NCBI GenBank assembly: GCA_020073365.1
Contig: JAIQFL010000030.1
Coordinates: forward strand, 1 to 49,934
Origin: Terriglobia bacterium
Lineage (GTDB): Bacteria > Acidobacteriota > Terriglobia > Bryobacterales > Bryobacteraceae
Direction of reading: 5' to 3'
DNA length: 49,934 nt
The notes beneath the pieces are model-generated. The model had not been told where the DNA came from and searched no databases. It saw only the letters and a list, made by a program, of their open reading frames with translations. The translations under genes and the position numbers were made by a program. Below are positions 41,987-49,934 of this stretch, piece after piece (position 1 is the first letter of the stretch; each line of letters starts with the position of its first letter).

Positions 41987-42520
41987 ATGCGAATCAGGAT
42001 TCGCTTCCCGCTGCGACATCCATTTTTTCCTGACTGGGCGGCAACCCCTGCCAGACTAGCCGGAGGCGAGTGCCTCGCGCTCTCGGGTAGCTACCAGGAA
42101 CTGGCCCGCGCGGCGACCGCCGGCTTACGGCCTTCGCGCGCCGTCTTCGTCATGCACACCCCGGACAGTCCATTCCTCGGCGATCGCCAGCGTGACGCCC
42201 TGTGGGAGATGTTCCAGGTCCCGGTATTCGCCCTGCTGTTGGATGGCGAGGGTCGGCTGGTGGGCTACGAGTGCGAGGCCCACGAAGGACTGCACATCGG
42301 GGCGAGCTGCCCGGAGGGTTCGGCGCAGCAACCGATTTTCGGCACCGAGGATTCGGTATTGGGATATCGCATCCCGTGGGACCGGTTCGTCCTGGAGTCG
42401 GCGCCCTGCGAGTGCGGGCGTCCGGGGCAGCGGTTAGTCTACTCCGCCGAGGGGGTTGCCAAGCCCATGCGGGTGTGCGCTCCCAGCGTGGAGGAGCGGC
42501 AGGAACAGCTTGTGGGGTAG
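41987..42520 (+). CDS. Hypothetical protein, weakly like a CoA-ligase (PaaK/LuxE) C-terminal part
   Basis: A 177-aa protein that I cannot assign with confidence. The segment FQVPVFALLLDGEGRLVGYE, followed by CEAHEGLHIG and later SAPCECGRPGQRLVYSAEG, recalls the area around the CxCGRxxPR motif of phenylacetate-CoA ligase and LuxE-like acyl ligases. The ATP-binding core of such ligases is absent, so it could be a stand-alone accessory domain or a remnant. Cys residues are frequent (CECG and CEAH among others), which could also mean metal binding. The ATG at 41987 has no strong ribosome binding site. It sits last in the transketolase/two-component/amidohydrolase series. Confidence 0.5.
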   Translation: MRIRIRFPLRHPFFPDWAATPARLAGGECLALSGSYQELARAATAGLRPSRAVFVMHTPDSPFLGDRQRDALWEMFQVPVFALLLDGEGRLVGYECEAHEGLHIGASCPEGSAQQPIFGTEDSVLGYRIPWDRFVLESAPCECGRPGQRLVYSAEGVAKPMRVCAPSVEERQEQLVG

Positions 42521-42567
42521 GCGCGGCTTCTCACTGCCCGGCGAGTCGAGGGATGTAGAATAGAGCT

Positions 42568-42837
42568 GTGCCGGAGCTCAGCCGGTTCTTCGGGATTGTT
42601 ATTCGCATGTTTGCCGAGCCGGGCTCGCCGCATCACAGCGCTCACTTCCACGCATATTATCAAGGCGAAGTCGGGATCTTCAGCATTGATCCTGTCGAAC
42701 TGATCGGCGGTTCCTTACCGAGGAGGCAGAGACGGCTGGTGGAAGCGTGGGGGGAGTTACATCAAGCTGAGTTGCGGGTGGATTGGGAGCGGCTACAACA
42801 GGGGCAGAGCCCCGCACCCATCGAGCCATTGAAGTAG
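42568..42837 (+). CDS. DUF4160 protein
   Basis: An 89-aa protein of the DUF4160 family, recognised by PELSRFFGIVIRMFAEPGSP and the HFHAYYQGEVGIFSID block. The start is GTG at 42568, six residues before the family core. DUF4160 genes are commonly paired with DUF2442 genes, as here, and the pairs have the look of toxin-antitoxin-like or mobile accessory modules; the biochemical role is unknown to me. The stop (TAG) is six bases from the start of the next gene, so the two are coupled. Confidence 0.8.
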   Translation: MPELSRFFGIVIRMFAEPGSPHHSAHFHAYYQGEVGIFSIDPVELIGGSLPRRQRRLVEAWGELHQAELRVDWERLQQGQSPAPIEPLK

Positions 42838-42843
42838 GTGGTT

Positions 42844-43140
42844 ATGAGTCATCCGATTTATCGAGTCCGGTCCTTCGAGATCGTTGCTCCGTACACCATC
42901 CGTGTTGGTTTTGACGACAATACGGAACAAACCATCAATTTTCGACCGGTTCTTGCAGGCGAACTGTACGGCCCGTTGCGCAACCTCGAACTGTTCAATC
43001 AGGTACGCATTGATCCTGAGGTCGAGACGCTGGTGTGGCCGAACGGAGCGGATTTCGATCCGGCTACCTTACACGAATGGCCGGCCAATGAGCAGGCGTT
43101 CAGAGAACTTGCGCGCCGATGGGAAGCCGTTGAAGCATGA
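42844..43140 (+). CDS. DUF2442 protein
   Basis: A 98-aa protein of the DUF2442 family, with the typical pattern of a central strand region IRVGFDDNTEQTINFRPVLA, then GPLRNLELFNQVRIDPEVET and LVWPNGADFDPATLHEWP. ATG 42844 is preferred over GTG 42838 because AGGTGG lies just before it. It is the usual partner of the upstream DUF4160 gene. The C-terminal tail is short and acidic. There is no DNA-binding domain of its own that I can see. It is separated from the VapBC operon, which faces it, by 63 bases. Confidence 0.8.
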   Translation: MSHPIYRVRSFEIVAPYTIRVGFDDNTEQTINFRPVLAGELYGPLRNLELFNQVRIDPEVETLVWPNGADFDPATLHEWPANEQAFRELARRWEAVEA

Positions 43141-43203
43141 ACGGCAGGGCTCGCGGCGGCTTAGGAAAGGGCCGCCTGCAAGCCGTCCTCGACAGCCGGA
43201 TTG

Positions 43204-43596
43204 TCAGACCACCACGCGCAGACCGAGGTGCCTGGCCAACGGATCAAAATCCCGGTCGTTGTGCAGCAGGTCATAACCGCTCTCGATGCAGCGGGTTGCA
43301 ATGACCGTATCGATGGTCTTGCGGACCGTCACGCCGAGCCTGCGCAGCGCGCGGAAATTCTTCGCCGCCTGAATCGCGATTTCCCGTCCGCCCAAGTCCA
43401 CTACCTTCAGCGAAGTCAGCATTTTCCGGGCGACATGGAAGTCTCGTTCGGTATCGAAGCCTTGCAGGACCTCAGTCAAAATCAAGTCACCGATCGCCAA
43501 TGGCTCGTGGCCAAGCAGACTGTCGAGTTTCTCTGTCTGAGCCGTGATCGTCCCCTGAAAGTAGTCGATCCACACGCTGGAGTCGACCAGGATCAA
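43204..43596 (-). CDS. vapC: VapC-type PIN-domain toxin (ribonuclease)
   Basis: A 130-aa PIN-domain RNase of the VapC type. The acidic active-site set is visible: Asp5 (MILVDSSVWIDYF), Glu at about 42 (LILTEVLQGF), Asp at about 96 (RKTIDTVIATRC) and Asp at about 114-117 (LLHNDRDFDPLA). The length is standard. The ATG at 43596 overlaps the stop of the antitoxin gene (ATGA), as usual for VapBC. VapC toxins cleave tRNA or rRNA and are held inactive by VapB. All active-site residues are kept, so it should be functional. Confidence 0.92.
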   Translation of the reverse strand: MILVDSSVWIDYFQGTITAQTEKLDSLLGHEPLAIGDLILTEVLQGFDTERDFHVARKMLTSLKVVDLGGREIAIQAAKNFRALRRLGVTVRKTIDTVIATRCIESGYDLLHNDRDFDPLARHLGLRVVV

Positions 43597-43787
43597 CGGT
43601 CGGTCCTCATCGCGTTCAAATCACCCTGCCAGTTCAGCTTGCCGCGGAGCCGACGGATCTTCGCCTGACTGCTCAGCCGTAGCAAGGTCCGCAGCGCCTC
43701 TTCCACGGCCTCGCGCTTGGTCTTCAGGCCCGTTGCGCGAAGCGTGTCCCGCATCAGCTTGTCGTCAATCACAATGTTCGTCCGCAT
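43593..43787 (-). CDS. vapB: VapB-type antitoxin
   Basis: A 64-aa antitoxin with an N-terminal ribbon-helix-helix-like segment (MRTNIVIDDKLMRDTLRATG, then KTKREAVEEALRTLLRL) and a basic C-terminal part (KIRRLRGKLNWQGDLNAMR) that should wrap around the toxin. It belongs to the MRTNIVIDD family of type II antitoxins. Its gene precedes vapC with ATGA overlap. A perfect 8-bp inverted repeat just before the start is the probable site of autorepression. Confidence 0.9.
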   Translation of the reverse strand: MRTNIVIDDKLMRDTLRATGLKTKREAVEEALRTLLRLSSQAKIRRLRGKLNWQGDLNAMRTDR

Positions 43788-43789
43788 CG

Positions 43790-43819
43790 ATGTGTATCTC
43801 TATTAATAATTATACACAT
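43790..43819 (-). promoter_or_regulatory. Operator and promoter of vapBC
   Basis: ATGTGTAT (43790-43797) and ATACACAT (43812-43819) are exact inverted repeats separated by 14 AT-rich bases. A consensus TATAAT lies on the minus strand at 43814-43809, inside the dyad and 21 bases before the vapB start, so bound VapB(C) would block RNA polymerase. The leader is short, with no strong ribosome binding site. Confidence 0.7.
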
Positions 43820-43876
43820 TTCGGACGTGAATCGCCGGCCTCCGAGGGGTCTTGACAACGGCCCTCGGCCTTGCCT

Positions 43877-46311
43877 TCACTCGTAGCGCAAGGCAACCAT
43901 CGGATCCACCCGTGTGGCCCGGCGCGCCGGGAGATAGCTGGCCGCGAGGGCAACCAATGCGAACAGCAGCGGGCCGCACACGAAGGTCATCGGGTCGGTA
44001 GTCGAGACGCGATACAGCATGCTGCCCAGCAAGCGCGTGAGCGCCAGCGAGACGGCCAGTCCGATCGCGATTCCGCCTGCGGCCAGCAGCAGGCCCTGCC
44101 GCAACACCAGCCGCAGAATATCGGCCCGCTCGGCGCCGAGAGCGATGCGGATTCCCATCTCCTGGGTGCGCTCGGATACGGAATAGGCAATCACTCCGTA
44201 GATCCCCACGATTGCCAGCAGCAGGGCTGTGCCGGAGAGCGCTCCCAGCAGGGAGGTGGTGAAGCGAGGCTGGGCAGCGGCGGTCTCCAGAATTTCGTCC
44301 ATGGTATGGACCGAGGTCACAGGTTGATCGCGGTCGAGCGCCAGCACCCGGCTGCGGACGGCGGCGACGAAGGTGCTCGGGGCGCCCGCCGTACGGACTA
44401 CCAGGTGCATGGAGGGCCATGGCAACTGCGCGAAGGGAAGATAGATCTCGGGTTGGACGTCGGCCGCGACATTCACGTTACGCACGTCGCCCAGCACCCC
44501 CACCACCTCGCACGGCTGAACCATCCGGCCCACGAGAATGTGCTTGCCGACGGGATTTTCGCGCGGCCAGAAACGGCGCATCGCGGTGTCGTTCACCATC
44601 ACCACGCGCGGCGCCTGCGCATCGTCGCCCGCGAGGAACTCGCGCCCGCGCACGAGCGGGATCCGCATGGTGGCGACGTAGCCGGGGCTGATGGTCTGGA
44701 TGTTGAACATGGGGCGTTCCATCAGAGGGACCTGCGGCTGTCCCTCCGGAAGGGCGGGCGAGAAGCGGATGGGATTGACGGGCAGCGCGGAGGATTCGGC
44801 CGCGGCCACCACGCCTGGCACGGTCCGTACCGATTTGACCAGCTCGTCGTAAAATGCCGTCATCTTCCCGGCCCCCGCGTAGCGCGCGGGCGGGAGCGAG
44901 ATCTTCATGGTGAGGAGGTGGCGCGGATCGAAGCCCGGGGTGGCGCCGCGGAGTTGCGCGAAGTTACGGATCAGCAGGCCGGCCCGATCAACAGAACCAG
45001 CGACAGGGCTACCTGCGAGACTACCAGCAGGTTGCGCAGCGCATGGCGCCGGCGGCCGGATGTGGCGCCGCGGCCTTCGGATCGCAGGTCGGTGTTCAGG
45101 TCCGGCCGCGAGATCTGCAGGGCGGGCGCCAGTCCAAACAGGATCCCGGCGACGATGGATACTGCCACCGTGAACAACAGCACGTAGCCATCGGTATGAA
45201 TCTCGGAGGTGCGCGGCAGGCTGTCCTCGGCCAGGGAGGCCAGCACTCGCGTGCCCCACGAGCTGAGAACCGCGCCCAGCGCTCCGCCCAGCAGGGCCAG
45301 CATCAGGCTTTCCGTCAAGAGTTGCCGGATGAGCTCCGTGCGGCTGGCGCCCATGGCCGTCCGCACGGCGATCTCCCGTTTGCGGCCCAGCGCGCGGGAC
45401 AGCAGCAGGCTGGCCACGTTGGCGCAGGCGATCACGAGCACCAGCGACACGGCTCCAAACAGGATCAGCACGGCAGTGCGGACATTGGAGACTAACTCGT
45501 CACGCAGGTTGCCGACCGCCACAGCCATGGCGGGATCCGCATCGGGGAGCGTGGGGTTATCCGCGCGATAGGCGGCGCTGAGGGCGTTCACTTCCGCCTG
45601 GGCCTGCCCGATCTCGACACCCGTCTCGAGCCGCGCAACGGCGCCCAGAAATCCGGAGCCGCCACGGACCTGTTGCGGCGTGATGATGTTGAGGTCGAAG
45701 ACGCGGGGCGCGATGATCTCGACCGCGGAGCCGAGAAAACCGAAGCGGAAATCCGGCGGCAGGACGCCGATGATAGTGCAGTCTTTGGCGTCGAGCGTCA
45801 GGTGCTGGCCCACGGCGGATGGATTCCGGGCGAAGACGCGGGTCCACAGCGCATTGCTGATGAGCACAACCGGATCGCCGCCCGGCTGGTCCTCTTCGGG
45901 GCGGAAGGCGCGCCCGAGGGCCGGAGGAACGCCGAGAGTCTCGAAGAAGTTCCAGGAGACACGCGCCGAGGAGAGCTGTTCGGGGTCGCCGCGGCCGGAG
46001 AGATTGAACACCTCGTTAGTGAAGCCGGCTACGCTCGAAAACGAGCGGCTCTGCTGTTGGATGAAGGTGACGCGGGGGAACGTCAGCGGGCCGCCGCGAG
46101 TCCCGGCGACCTTTTTCTCCGCCGAGAGCAGCACCAGGCGATCGGGCTGCGGATAGGGCAACGGACGGAGCAGAAGGGCGTTGGCGACGCTGAAGATGGC
46201 CGTGTTGGCCCCGATCCCCAGGGCCAGCGTTACGACCGCCACGGCGGTAAACGCGGGGCTCTTGGAGATCACGCGGATGGCGTAGCGCGCGTCCTGGGAG
46301 AAGGTGGCCAT
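43877..46311 (-). pseudogene. ADOP-type ABC permease (MacB/FtsX-like), broken by a one-base frameshift
   Basis: The two frames 46311-44971 and 45259-43877 together encode one permease of about 810 aa, an acidobacterial duplicated orphan permease (MacB-PCD plus FtsX, twice). The first half starts DARYAIRVISKSPAFTAVAV and TLALGIGANTAIFSVANALL and ends LVLLIGPAC then stop. The second half resumes at GLLIRNFAQLRGATPGFDPR and ends PARRATRVDPMVALRYE, the normal C-terminus. At the junction (44983-44985) GGG would need to be GGGG to restore IGAGLLIRNF, so one G is missing from a run. This may be a sequencing error, a recent mutation or a phase-variable site. No ABC ATPase is adjacent, as usual for ADOP genes. 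Confidence 0.85.
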
Positions 46312-46362
46312 AGAATCATGGTGACATAGGCGGGCCGAATGACGCGGTCCGGGCTGGCAGCC

Positions 46363-49300
46363 TTATTGGTTGGCGAACGTGACTTCTACGGTCTTGATCT
46401 CGTACGGCGCGGTGGGCATCACCAGCTCGCGGCCGGACGATGAAATGGTGACAGGCTGGCCGCGCTTCTCCATCAGGTTCGTTTCCACGGCCGAGGAGGC
46501 TTTGCGGGGCAATTGCAGCCGCACCTCGGTCGCCTTGCCCTCGAATTCGTAGAAGCGGAAGATTAGCCCGTCGTCGTCCTCCGCCTTCTTCAGGACGGTG
46601 AGGATCACGTTGCCGGGATCGATCCGCGAGAAGCCCATCCTGGCCTTCCAGGGTCCGGCGTGAGGCTGCGACATTACGGGGATCAGAGGGTAATTCAGCT
46701 CGTAGCCCTGGCGCATAGTGTTGCCCGCCTTCCAGCCGCCGGCGTGCGCGTAGAGAGAGTAGGTGAATTCGTGGAAGCCCTGGTCGGCGATCTGGTTGTC
46801 GGGAGCCGGCATCGCGGGCGAGCGCAGCAGCGAGAGGCGAATCACGTTGTCTTTGGCATCGTATCCGTACTTGCTGGCGTTCAGCAGGCTGAAGCCCTGG
46901 GTGGCATTCGAAAGGTCGCCCCAACGCAATGCCGGGACCTCGAACATCCCCTGCTCCTCGGGCGTATTGCGCGTGGTGGGGCGCTCGATCGAGCCGTAGG
47001 GAATCTCGAAGGCCGCCTTGTCGCTGGCGACGTTCACCGGGAATCCGGCTTTCAGGAGCACATGCTGCTCGTGCCAATCCACCTGGGTGTTCACGTCGAT
47101 GCGGGGCACGCCGGAATAGACGGTGATGTCCTGCCGGATGGTGGAATCCGGACCCTCTCTGCGGGTGGGCGCATGGAACGTGTGCTGGATTCGGACCACG
47201 GCGCGCTCGGGACCGCTCTCGATCACGCCAACCGAGCGCGGTTGCTTCAGATCCCAAACGTCCTCGTCGAAGCGGATTTCCCAGGCATCCTGGGTGCGCG
47301 GCACGTCCTTGAAGGCCTGCAGCAGGTTGCCGCAACCTCCGGGCGCCACAGCTTCCTGGCCATCGACTTTGTTGACCAGGCTCGAGACGCAGCCGGTGCG
47401 CGAGTCGATCTTGAGGCGGAAGAATTCGTTCTCGATATTGGCGCCATCGATCTTAAGAGCCGAGGCCGGCGGCCGCGGATTGGCAACCGGTACCAGGTGG
47501 ATCACCTCGAAGCCCAGCGCAGGCACTCCCTTCACCATGACATCGAGCGTGACTCTGCGAGCGGCCGCGGCGCTCGCTTCCTTCGCGACCACCTGCGAGA
47601 GCAGCGGCTGCCCGGCGGAATCGCGAGCTTCCAGATGCTGGCCCGCGGGAGGCTGGACGGTCTCAATCTGCACCGGACCAGTTCGATCCCAGGAGAGCGG
47701 ATTGTACACCACCACGGGGACGCCCTCGCCGCGGGTATCGATGAGCCCGCTGAGAGAATCCAAAGCGCCGTCTAAGATCTTCTGGCTCCGCAGCGAGGCG
47801 TCGGTGAGGTTGCGCTCGGCGTCCACATAATTGATGCCGATGCCGGAGCCGGGCATGATGTCGTGGAAATGATCGAACAGGACGCGCTTCCAGATGTCTT
47901 CGAAGTCGCCGTTGGAGTAGGGGCGATTGGCCGTGAGAAAGGAGAGCGCCGCGAACTTTTCGGCGTTTTGCAGCAGCTCTTCGTTCTGGCGGATGAGCTT
48001 CTTGGCCTCGGATTGCGTGGTGTAGCAGCCGCGATGATAGGCCAAGTAGAGCTCGTTGTTCCACACCGGCGGCTTCAGGGTGCCCGCGGCGATGGCCTTC
48101 TCGGCGTCGTCGAAGAAGGAGCGGGCGGTGCTGAACCGGATCTTGGGAAACACCACCGCGGGGTCTTGGAGGCGGACGGCTTCATCCACCATCTGGCGGG
48201 TGGGACCGCCGCCATGATCGCCCACGCCGTAGAGATGCATGATCTCGGGAAAGCCCGTGCTGGGGACGTAATCGGCGATGTCCTGCGACAGGCTCGGCGC
48301 GCTGATGCCGCCGTTGTAGCCGTGCGGGAAATAGGTGAGGACGCGGCTGCCATCGGGCGATTGCCACCAGAAGAGCTTGTACGGGAAAGTGAACGTCTGG
48401 CGCCACGAGGATTCCTGCGAGTTCCACGACATCTTCTGCGTTACGAACGTGTCGAAGCCGGACTTCTTGTAGATCTGCGGGAGTTGCCAGGTGTAGCCGA
48501 ACGAATCGGGATTCCAGCCGATGTTCACGTCCACGTTGAAATAGCGTTGAAACCAGCGCTTGCCAACGAGCAACTGGCGGACCAGGCCTTCGCCATCGGG
48601 CATGTTGAGGTCGGGCTCGACCCACATGCCACCCACCAACTCCCAGCGGCCTTCCTTGACGCGCTGTTGGATCTCGCGGAAGATGGCGGGATATTTTTCC
48701 TGCAGCCAGGCGAAATCCTGCACGCTGGATTGCGCGTAGGTGAAATCGGGATACTCTTTCATGAGCTGCAAGGCGGTGGTAAAGGTGTCTTTGACTACCT
48801 CGACGGTTTCGGTCCAGGGCCAGAGCCAGGCCATGTCGATGTGCGCGTTGCCGACGACGCGAACGGTGAACTGCTTCATCCAGTCGTTGACCGGCCGGAG
48901 GGCGCGGCCGGCGGCTTCGAGCGAGCGCGTGAAAGCCTGCTGGTCGCCGCGATCGAGGGCGGCGAGATCGATGGCTTTGACCGCGTCGTCGAGTTGCTGC
49001 CGGTGCTCCGCCTGGCCGCTGGGGAAGCCGCCGAGCACGTTTGCCGCGACCAGGATCTCGTTGCGCAGCACGCCGGGGTCGGGCTGGCCGGGGTAGTCGA
49101 TCAGCAACTGCGCGCCCTGAAAGCGGCCGCTCTCCGCGTGGTAGGGAACCTTGACGGCGACTACGATCTTCTGCCCGGGGACGGCCTTTTCGGCGATCAG
49201 GATGGGATCGAGCGTGCGGCCATCGCCCTGCGCCACCAGGCCGCCATTGAAGAAGACGCGGCCGTCGTTGGAAAAGCGCACTTGCAGGCGGATGCGCGCG

Positions 49301-49617
49301 CCGTGGATGTCGCGACCTCCCGCGGTCTGGGGGATCTCGATGGTGGCGCGATACCAGGCGTCGCCGGCCGCCGCGGTTGCGCCTCGGCCACCCCGCCCGG
49401 CGGAGAGAGTGACGGGCGTCCAGGTGGAATCGTCCAGGGCCGGATCTTCGCCGTGGGGGATAGCGGCGTGCGAGCGCCACTGGAGCAGGGGCTGGGTAGT
49501 CATGGCCTCCAGGCGGCTGAGCGTGGTGGCATAGGGTTCGGAACGCTGGGTGCGGGGCTGCGCCCGCAACGCGGCGGCCGCCAAAAGGAGGCAGAGGGCT
49601 GCTCTTGGAAATGGCAT
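46363..49617 (-). CDS. GH38 alpha-mannosidase, secreted
   Basis: A 1084-aa exported glycoside hydrolase of family 38. A signal peptide (cleavage near ALRAQPR) is followed by an N-terminal carbohydrate-binding-like beta region (about 40-175, with an RFSNDGRVFFNGG strand), then the catalytic barrel. Zinc ligands and catalytic residues are visible: His259 and Asp261 (GNAHIDMAWLWP), nucleophile Asp371 (WNPDSFGYTWQLPQI), then the HFHDIMPGSGIG helix-bundle motif. The C-terminal half is the GH38 beta domain (NPLSWDRTG, LKIDSRTGCVSSLVNK). It should release alpha-linked mannose. ATG 49617 gives the signal peptide; the frame continues to 49881 but that part reads intron-like sequence. It is 51 bases upstream of the ADOP gene on the same strand. 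Confidence 0.93.
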   Translation of the reverse strand: MPFPRAALCLLLAAAALRAQPRTQRSEPYATTLSRLEAMTTQPLLQWRSHAAIPHGEDPALDDSTWTPVTLSAGRGGRGATAAAGDAWYRATIEIPQTAGGRDIHGARIRLQVRFSNDGRVFFNGGLVAQGDGRTLDPILIAEKAVPGQKIVVAVKVPYHAESGRFQGAQLLIDYPGQPDPGVLRNEILVAANVLGGFPSGQAEHRQQLDDAVKAIDLAALDRGDQQAFTRSLEAAGRALRPVNDWMKQFTVRVVGNAHIDMAWLWPWTETVEVVKDTFTTALQLMKEYPDFTYAQSSVQDFAWLQEKYPAIFREIQQRVKEGRWELVGGMWVEPDLNMPDGEGLVRQLLVGKRWFQRYFNVDVNIGWNPDSFGYTWQLPQIYKKSGFDTFVTQKMSWNSQESSWRQTFTFPYKLFWWQSPDGSRVLTYFPHGYNGGISAPSLSQDIADYVPSTGFPEIMHLYGVGDHGGGPTRQMVDEAVRLQDPAVVFPKIRFSTARSFFDDAEKAIAAGTLKPPVWNNELYLAYHRGCYTTQSEAKKLIRQNEELLQNAEKFAALSFLTANRPYSNGDFEDIWKRVLFDHFHDIMPGSGIGINYVDAERNLTDASLRSQKILDGALDSLSGLIDTRGEGVPVVVYNPLSWDRTGPVQIETVQPPAGQHLEARDSAGQPLLSQVVAKEASAAAARRVTLDVMVKGVPALGFEVIHLVPVANPRPPASALKIDGANIENEFFRLKIDSRTGCVSSLVNKVDGQEAVAPGGCGNLLQAFKDVPRTQDAWEIRFDEDVWDLKQPRSVGVIESGPERAVVRIQHTFHAPTRREGPDSTIRQDITVYSGVPRIDVNTQVDWHEQHVLLKAGFPVNVASDKAAFEIPYGSIERPTTRNTPEEQGMFEVPALRWGDLSNATQGFSLLNASKYGYDAKDNVIRLSLLRSPAMPAPDNQIADQGFHEFTYSLYAHAGGWKAGNTMRQGYELNYPLIPVMSQPHAGPWKARMGFSRIDPGNVILTVLKKAEDDDGLIFRFYEFEGKATEVRLQLPRKASSAVETNLMEKRGQPVTISSSGRELVMPTAPYEIKTVEVTFANQ

Positions 49618-49737
49618 AGCGCGCTCGTGTGGTAACGGTATGCTAGCATGGACCGCCGACCGCCGTCGCAGGTGCAGCGGGAGCGTAAATGAATTCGGGA
49701 TGCTGCCCAAATGACGATGGCGGGCGAAGGGGGGCCG

Positions 49738-49934
49738 GGCCACAAGACGTTGGCAGGTAGAGTCGAGGTTGGGCGCAGGTACTGACGTTGAAACGCCGCC
49801 CTGTTTCCCAACCCCGCTCATCAAACCGGACGTGCCGATTTCCGGCATCCGGCTTTCCGACTGGCTTCGTCGCAGACTCACGAACCGGCCTCACGTAACG
49901 GACCCCGGAGACGGAACACCCCTAATTCTCCAAA
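49738..49934 (-). mobile_element. Probable group II intron remnant at the right edge
   Basis: On the minus strand the sequence contains AGCCGGATGCCGGAAATCGG followed by CACGTCCGGTTTGATGAGCG, a hairpin and tail that I recall from bacterial group II introns (the D1-D4 region that leads into the reverse transcriptase). Translated, it gives the familiar spurious string SESRMPEIGTSGLMSG. No reverse transcriptase frame follows; the GH38 gene starts about 120 bases further on, so this is a fragment. The intron's upstream part, if present, lies outside the window. Confidence 0.5.

Overview
The window looks like chromosomal DNA of an acidobacterium of the Solibacter/Bryobacter type. It is GC-rich, with short intergenic gaps, many ATGA-coupled genes and GTG/TTG starts. 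It carries gene types typical of that group: an acidobacterial duplicated orphan permease (ADOP), a TIGR02999-type ECF sigma factor coupled to a Ser/Thr kinase, CadC-like winged-helix/PD40 regulators, paired ConA-like/PD40 proteins, and secreted GH95 and GH38 glycosidases. The taxonomic call is inferred from gene content; no marker gene is present.

Layout, left to right. 1-5 kb: gene fragments, two unassigned proteins, a secreted protein and a GH95 alpha-L-fucosidase. 5-10 kb: an ECF sigma factor and a kinase-ATPase-TPR protein, coupled by ATGA. 9.8-14.7 kb: the Anbu cluster in operon order (circularly permuted ATP-grasp, alpha-E protein, Anbu proteasome-like protease, transglutaminase), ending in a translationally coupled SDR. 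15-22 kb: an alpha/beta-hydrolase homologue that seems to lack its nucleophile and His, a two-domain VOC protein, two paralogous ConA-like/PD40 propellers and a double-thioredoxin-fold protein, with REP-like hairpins between genes. 22-31 kb: two MFS transporters, a small unknown protein, an M50 protease, a beta-lactamase-fold hydrolase, a NIPSNAP-like protein and an orphan RND pump. 31.5-35.7 kb: an ankyrin / CxxCH / cyclase-toroid fusion, divergent from a winged-helix/PD40 regulator. 36-37.5 kb: a carboxymuconolactone-decarboxylase/AhpD-like gene with an in-frame TGA, divergent from a MerB-like gene. 37.6-42.5 kb: split transketolase, histidine kinase, NarL-type regulator, amidohydrolase and one unknown protein, tightly packed. 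42.5-43.8 kb: a DUF4160/DUF2442 pair and a VapBC module with an obvious operator. 43.9-49.6 kb: a frameshifted ADOP permease and a GH38 alpha-mannosidase. A probable group II intron remnant lies at the right edge.

The most notable observation is the AhpD-like gene at 36084-36665. A single TGA replaces the second Cys of the expected CPFC redox motif. A perfect 7-bp hairpin with a GUG loop starts exactly 11 nt after the TGA, the geometry of a bacterial SECIS element. I read it as a candidate selenoprotein with a CxxU motif; its neighbour is an organomercurial-lyase homologue.
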